From: Myxococcales bacterium
GTDB lineage: Bacteria > Myxococcota > Myxococcia > Myxococcales > Myxococcaceae
DNA: 64,000 nucleotides
Assembly: GCA_016191815.1 (NCBI GenBank)
Contig: JACPVI010000082.1
Coordinates: forward strand, 1 to 64,000
Reading direction: 5' to 3'
Of the stretch, positions 60,028 to 64,000 are shown piece after piece (position 1 is the stretch's first letter; each line of letters starts with the position of its first letter). The notes below the pieces were generated by a model, which was not told the DNA's origin, did no database searches, and saw only the letters and a list, made by a program, of their open reading frames with translations. A program made the position numbers and the translations under genes.

Positions 60028-60549
60028 ATGTTGATGGTTGGCCAGAAGGCGCCTGACTTCGCACTCGAGGGAGTGGTGGGCAAAGGGGACTTCAAGCGGG
60101 TCTCGCTGGGAGACTTCCGAGGAAAGTGGGTGGTGTTCTTCTTCTACCCTTTGGACTTCACCTATGTCTGCCCCACCGAGCTGATGGAGTTCTCCCGCCG
60201 CGAGGAGGACTTCCGCAAGTTGAACACCGCCATCATCGGCTGCTCGGTCGACTCGAAGTTCTCCCACAAGGCCTGGATCGGAGGGACGCTCGGCGAGCTG
60301 CGCTACCCGCTGCTTTCGGACATGACCCGCGAGGTTTCGCGGAGGTACGGAGCGCTGATCGAGGACACCGGCTTTTCAACCCGGGCGACTTTCATCGTCG
60401 ATCCGGAGGGGAGCCTCCAGTACGCGCTGTACCACAACACCAATGTGGGCCGCTCGGTGAACGAGACGCTCAGGGTGCTCGAGGCGCTCCAGACCGGCGA
60501 CCGCTGCCCGGTGGAGTGGAGGCGCGGCGAGAAGACGCTGGGCAAGTGA
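60028..60549 (+). CDS. Typical 2-Cys peroxiredoxin (AhpC/Prx1 type)
   Basis: The 173-residue protein reduces peroxides. The peroxidatic Cys48 lies in FTYVCPTE, and the resolving Cys160 in TGDRCPVEW near the C-terminus. ALIEDTGFSTRATFIVDPEG is typical. ATG 60028 follows AGGAGG. No reductase partner is adjacent. Its last 80 bases overlap the 3' end of a convergent phosphatase gene. Confidence 0.93.
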   Translation: MLMVGQKAPDFALEGVVGKGDFKRVSLGDFRGKWVVFFFYPLDFTYVCPTELMEFSRREEDFRKLNTAIIGCSVDSKFSHKAWIGGTLGELRYPLLSDMTREVSRRYGALIEDTGFSTRATFIVDPEGSLQYALYHNTNVGRSVNETLRVLEALQTGDRCPVEWRRGEKTLGK

Positions 60550-61978
60550 TTCGCCCCCGCCTGCGGAGGAGCAGCCCCGATACGAGCAGCCCTGCGAGCG
60601 CAAACGCCAGGCCGGCTGGGTTCGACGAGGCGCAGCCGACGCCGGGCGCCAGCGCGTCCACCGGGGCCTCCTCCGCGGGAGGGAGCAGTTGCTCCTGGGG
60701 TGGCGTGCCGCCCGGATCGGTCGGGCTCGGATCTCCCACTGGCAACGGGCCGCGCTCTCCCTCCACCGCGACGGTGAGCGCCAGCGGCGGGGCGAGTGGA
60801 GGCAGTGGCTTGGTGATGCTGAAGCTGTCCACCGCCGAGCCGTCCGGCCGCAGCATCCGCCCGAGGAGCACCCCCTCGTTCACCGAGACGTCCAGGAAGC
60901 CCTTGGCAGTGTCGTTGCGGAAGGCGCTCCAGGAGGGCTGGGAGGAGGAGAAGGGCCTCAAGCTCGCCCCGCCGTTGCCCACCACCAGGTACACCACCGC
61001 GCCGCCGCTGCCCGCGGGCACCACCGAGCCGGCCCTGAGCGGGTAGCTGCGCTCGTAGTCGTGGTCATGCCCGGCCAGCACCAGGTCGACGCCGTGGGCC
61101 TCGAAGAGGGGGCCGAGCTCGCGGCGGATGGCGAGCTGCGAGCCGTGCGAGCCGCTGGTGTACGGCGCGTGGTGGAAGTAGACGACCTTCCAAAAAGCCT
61201 GGCTCTGCGCGAGGTCCTGCTGGAGCCAGGTCTTCTGCTCTGCCAGCCCGCACACCGCCTGCGGGCCGGCGCCGATGGCGCAGCTCGAGTCGATCGCCGC
61301 GAAGTGCACGTGGCCCCAGTCGAAGGAGTAGTACCGCTCGGAGCGGTGCCGGTTGTTGCTGGGAAGGTAGAGGTTGTCGATGTACGGCTGCGCCTGTGCG
61401 GTCTGGTAGTCATGGTTGCCGGCGGAAGGGAAGATCGGCACCTGCGAGAGCAGCCCCGCCATCGGCGCGAAGAAGCGCGAATGCCACTCCGACTCGGTCC
61501 CCGAGCTGTAGGCGTTGTCTCCCACGGTGAGCACCAGCTCGGGCCGGACCCTGAGCGTCCCGTTGGCCACGGCGATCTGGTCGGCGTTCCCCATTCCCAT
61601 GTCCCCCATCGCCGTGAAGTGGACGCTGCGGGTGCCGGGCGCGGGCGCGGTGCGGAAGGAGCGGGCCTGGGTGAGCGCGGCGCCGCACGCCTCCACCACG
61701 TAGCTGTATTCGGTGGCCGGGGCGAGGCCGGTGAGCGTCACCAGGTGGCGAGTGCCCGGCACGCTCGAAGCGTTGGCCATCTGGGCGAGATCTCCCGCGC
61801 CGAAGCGGACCTGTGCCGGGCAGGAGGTGTCGGTGCGGAATGCCACCAGCCCGCTGGTGCGAGACACCGACTGCAGGTAGGGCTGCCGGGTGAGTGAGGC
61901 GGCGCCGGCCGAGAGGGCGGCCAGGCACAAGGACACGGCGAGGGCGCGCGAGGCGGCGCGCGGGGAGCGGGGGCGCAT
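60470..61978 (-). CDS. Purple-acid-phosphatase-like metallophosphoesterase with MYXO-CTERM-like tail
   Basis: The 502-residue exported protein has a signal peptide, a fibronectin-like N-domain (about 30-110; TRQPYLQSV), and the dinuclear phosphatase motifs GDMGMGN, GDNAYSSG, GNHDYQ, YFHHAPY and GHDHDYER. A Pro-rich linker leads to GVGCASSN, a hydrophobic helix and LLLRRRG, a surface-anchor tail. About 28 residues continue past the Arg cluster into the overlap with the peroxiredoxin gene; such tails normally end close to the Arg cluster. Confidence 0.88.
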   Translation of the reverse strand: MRPRSPRAASRALAVSLCLAALSAGAASLTRQPYLQSVSRTSGLVAFRTDTSCPAQVRFGAGDLAQMANASSVPGTRHLVTLTGLAPATEYSYVVEACGAALTQARSFRTAPAPGTRSVHFTAMGDMGMGNADQIAVANGTLRVRPELVLTVGDNAYSSGTESEWHSRFFAPMAGLLSQVPIFPSAGNHDYQTAQAQPYIDNLYLPSNNRHRSERYYSFDWGHVHFAAIDSSCAIGAGPQAVCGLAEQKTWLQQDLAQSQAFWKVVYFHHAPYTSGSHGSQLAIRRELGPLFEAHGVDLVLAGHDHDYERSYPLRAGSVVPAGSGGAVVYLVVGNGGASLRPFSSSQPSWSAFRNDTAKGFLDVSVNEGVLLGRMLRPDGSAVDSFSITKPLPPLAPPLALTVAVEGERGPLPVGDPSPTDPGGTPPQEQLLPPAEEAPVDALAPGVGCASSNPAGLAFALAGLLVSGLLLRRRGRITCPASSRRASTPPGSGRRSGAPRAP

Positions 61979-62175
61979 GCAGTCTCCGGGTTCGGGTCAG
62001 AGGACCGTCGAACCCGTGCCGCGGGAGGAATCCTCCCGTCGCGCCTTCCCGGCAGGCCTCTGGTGAGGCCGCCCCGCCCCCGCCTGCTCGGCCCCGGAGA
62101 GCCGGCGCCATGGCTCAGGCACCGCCTCAGGGCAACAGGCGCTGGCTCCCCTTGAGATCTCTCGTCTCGAGCGAG

Positions 62176-62901
62176 CTACCTCACGTCGTACTGGAGCAGC
62201 TCCTCCACGCGCTCGCCCTCCTCGCGCACCTTGCCCACGCCGGGGACCAGCCAGTAGGTGCGCAGGTAGTCGCTCTTGTCGGGCCGCTCGCGGCTCACCT
62301 TCATCGCCTTGAAGGTGCCCGCAGGGGTGCTCACCTCCACCTCGGCCTCCACCACCTTCCAGACGTACACCTTGTCCTTCTCGGCGTTCACCGTTCCGTC
62401 GGCCAGCCGCTCCACCTCGTGCGCGGAGACGGAGACGCTCCAGCCCTGCGCCTGGGCGGCGGAGAGCGCCTTCAGCGTCGAGGGGGCCCAGGTGGTGACC
62501 CTCGCCAGCGCGCCGTCCTTCCGGTCCTCCTCGCGCACGCGGGTGACGAGCCCGTTCATGTCCACCTGCCAGGAGATCTCCTCGAGGTGCGGCTGCGCGC
62601 TCCTCACCAGGATGGCGGTCATGTTGCTCTCCGGCACCGCGTTGGGCCCGATCACCGTGACGGCCTTCTCGAAGACGCCCCGGTTGGGGTCGGTGATCCG
62701 GTACGTCCAGCTGGTCCCGGCGGTGAGAGGCCAGTAGCTCTTCGGCGCAGCCGGCGGAGCGGGCGCCTTCTCCGGCGGGACCAGGACCACCGGAGGAACC
62801 TCGGCGGGCGGCTGCTCCACCGGGAGACTCTGCTCCGGGGTGCATCCGATCGCCGCCGTCAAACACAGCCCAGCCACTCCCCACACCCGAGCCCACGTCA
62901 T
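62176..62901 (-). CDS. Lipoprotein of unknown function
   Basis: The 241-residue protein has a signal with lipobox TAAIGC, a Pro-rich linker to about residue 55 and a beta-rich domain starting SYWPLTAGTSWTYRI, with a later VSVSAHEVERLADGTVNAEK and GTFKAMKVSRERPD. Similar proteins occur in myxobacteria without known role. ATG 62901 overlaps the DUF4956 stop (ATGA). Confidence 0.72.
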   Translation of the reverse strand: MTWARVWGVAGLCLTAAIGCTPEQSLPVEQPPAEVPPVVLVPPEKAPAPPAAPKSYWPLTAGTSWTYRITDPNRGVFEKAVTVIGPNAVPESNMTAILVRSAQPHLEEISWQVDMNGLVTRVREEDRKDGALARVTTWAPSTLKALSAAQAQGWSVSVSAHEVERLADGTVNAEKDKVYVWKVVEAEVEVSTPAGTFKAMKVSRERPDKSDYLRTYWLVPGVGKVREEGERVEELLQYDVR

Positions 62902-63596
62902 ACCAGGTCCTCCTTCTGTGACTTCGGTCCCAGCGAGGTCCAGCGGACCTCGCGCAGCATGGCGAGGCGCGAATTGGCCAGCGCGGATGCGACGCCGCCG
63001 GGCTCGCGCTCCTCGAGATCCAGCTCGAGCCGGCGGGCGGCCGAGTCGATCACCGCGCCGGTCACGAGCACGTTCTTCTCGCCCATCGACTTGCGCAGGG
63101 CCACCTCGGCCGCGGTCAAGTCGTCAGCGAGCGCCGAGAGCTTCATCCGCTGCGGCGGCCCCTCGCCCCGGGTGAACAGGTCCACCGCGAAGAGCAGGCA
63201 GGCCACGAAGAGGCTTCCCGCCAGCGCCAGACGCAGGTCCGCGTGGCCACAGGCCATTCCGAGGCCGATCACCAGGAAGAGGATGGCGGCGTCGCGCGGA
63301 TCCTTCAGCCCCGAGCGGAACCGCACGAAACCGCCCAGGCCCACCAGCCCGAACGCCTTCGCCACGCTGTTGCCGATCACCGCGGTGATCACCGCAGCCG
63401 CGGCGCAGAGCAGGATCTGCGCCTGGATCATCTCGGTGCGAGGCAACGGCCGCTTCATCGCCAGTCGCCAGGGCCTTGCCGAGAGCACCAGGCCGATCCC
63501 CACCGCGGTCAACAGCTGCAACATCAGCGAGGAGAGGTGTACCGGCGCCAGGATCGGCTCCCGCCCGTCGAACAGCCCTGCTTGAAGGGCCTCCAC
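62898..63596 (-). CDS. DUF4956 membrane protein
   Basis: Start GTG 63596 follows AAGGAGG by six bases. The 232-residue protein has four or five helices (LMLQLLTAVGIGLVLSA, ILLCAAAAVITAVIGN, AAILFLVIGLGMACG, LALAGSLFVACLLFAV) then a soluble domain with TAAEVALRKSMGE, as in DUF4956. In many bacteria DUF4956 genes accompany polyphosphate polymerase VTC-domain or CotH genes; neither is seen here. Confidence 0.82.
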   Translation of the reverse strand: MEALQAGLFDGREPILAPVHLSSLMLQLLTAVGIGLVLSARPWRLAMKRPLPRTEMIQAQILLCAAAAVITAVIGNSVAKAFGLVGLGGFVRFRSGLKDPRDAAILFLVIGLGMACGHADLRLALAGSLFVACLLFAVDLFTRGEGPPQRMKLSALADDLTAAEVALRKSMGEKNVLVTGAVIDSAARRLELDLEEREPGGVASALANSRLAMLREVRWTSLGPKSQKEDLV

Positions 63597-63606
63597 CGTC
63601 GCCTCC

Positions 63607-64000
63607 TTACGGCGAGCCGCCCGCCGCAGCTTGCTCGACCATCGCCGCCTGAGGGAGATCCGTCCGGCGGGCTTCAGCCCAGAGGCCCTTGGCCATGACC
63701 GCGTAGGCGTTGCGGAGCACCGCCAGCCGGCCTGGGAATAGCTGCAGAACACCGTCGATCAACGCGCGTCCGCGCGGGGTCACCGACAGCGACTTGACCG
63801 AGGAGACCGCCGTCGATGGCCAGCTCCGGGCGTACTTCTCGCGGAGCGCCCAAGCCGCCTCGTCATCGAGCCCGTCGATCGAGTCCAGCGCTTCCTTGGT
63901 CAGCGGGGCTGCTCTCTCTCGGAGCTCGTAGGCGTAGGGCGCCGAGACCCCGCTCATCGACCGGAGCACCAGCTTCGGCGCGAGGGGGAACAGCCGCTCC
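63607..64000 (-). CDS. C-terminal part of an unrecognised protein (partial)
   Basis: The frame is open from the right edge to TAA at 63607-63609. The visible 131 residues are mainly helical (ALREKYARSWPSTAVSSVKS, LIDGVLQLFPGRLAVLRNAY, AVMAKGLWAEA) with no known domain. The gene ends ten bases before the DUF4956 gene start, so the three genes probably form one operon. Confidence 0.6.
   Translation of the reverse strand, partial: ERLFPLAPKLVLRSMSGVSAPYAYELRERAAPLTKEALDSIDGLDDEAAWALREKYARSWPSTAVSSVKSLSVTPRGRALIDGVLQLFPGRLAVLRNAYAVMAKGLWAEARRTDLPQAAMVEQAAAGGSP

Noticed and set aside
1-64000. tRNA or rRNA genes and insertion sequences
   Set aside because: No cloverleaf-type sequence, rRNA motif, transposase or terminal inverted repeats were seen; a covariance-model scan was not possible here.

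Overview
The window is a 64 kb piece of a GC-rich (roughly 68-70%) chromosome that is almost solidly coding; no stretch longer than 300 bases lacks a gene or gene remnant. The protein content points to a myxobacterium (Myxococcota): MYXO-CTERM-like tails (Cys/Gly motif, hydrophobic helix, Arg cluster), Asp-Gly-Gly linkers, MopE-like and Cys-rich lipoproteins, Hanks-type kinases with HRDVxPxN loops and PEGA tails, and an FHA-sigma54 activator. No tRNA, rRNA, CRISPR array, insertion sequence, phage gene or replication origin was recognised.

Layout. 1-10.3 kb (mostly +): the 3' end of a repeat-rich anchored protein, phosphoglycolate phosphatase-like HAD enzyme, YafJ-type amidotransferase, an unrecognised protein, a membrane protein (-), a VIT/vWA protein, and trehalohydrolase TreZ coupled to a SnoaL-like lipoprotein. 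10.3-17.2 kb: Uma2 nuclease, a P-type ATPase stub lying beside a TreT-like glycosyltransferase with a fused YHS domain, a small Cys protein coupled to UspA, archease-RtcB RNA repair, a DUF5335 protein and an amino-acid permease. 17.2-26.5 kb: a vWA lipoprotein, then an overlapping four-gene signalling operon on the minus strand (TPR membrane protein, MopE-like lipoprotein, Ser/Thr kinase, FHA-sigma54 activator), an inverted partial copy of its lipoprotein gene, YjbQ, a pseudouridine synthase and a second kinase with an acidic insert.

26.6-35.9 kb (+): uppS-cdsA-rseP-tsaB-Asd-like, most neighbours overlapping by 4 bases (isoprenoid carrier and phospholipid synthesis, envelope proteolysis, tRNA modification), then an MXAN_2561/2562-like surface pair, a PKD lipoprotein and a DUF697 protein. 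36-39.1 kb: a large Cys-rich lipoprotein, then decayed genes (MNT/HEPT toxin-antitoxin and an EamA transporter). 39.1-42.3 kb (-): a second M50 protease, GlpD and a Nudix hydrolase. 42.4-50.5 kb: a lipoprotein, acetyl-CoA synthetase, PilZ, PGPGW, DUF2325-like, RNase HII, M61 protease, a lipoprotein and a newly noticed 42-codon gene. 50.6-54.4 kb (-): an ATPase / fused permease / binding protein ABC importer of ferric-iron type. 54.5-64 kb: a MYXO-CTERM protein with CHSG and MopE motifs, an MBL-fold hydrolase, a CruF-like membrane protein, an intact MNT/HEPT pair, RsmB, a 2-Cys peroxiredoxin overlapping a purple-acid-phosphatase-like protein, and an envelope operon (lipoprotein, DUF4956, unknown) that leaves the window.

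Two general features stand out. Many neighbouring genes share ATGA or GTGA stop/start overlaps, so translational coupling is common. Several genes without a Shine-Dalgarno sequence have a TAnnnT-like hexamer ending 6-8 bases before the start codon, which suggests leaderless mRNAs; genes with a visible Shine-Dalgarno have the promoter further upstream. Start codons were adjusted from the longest open frame wherever a signal peptide, catalytic N-terminus, ribosome-binding site or promoter gave evidence.
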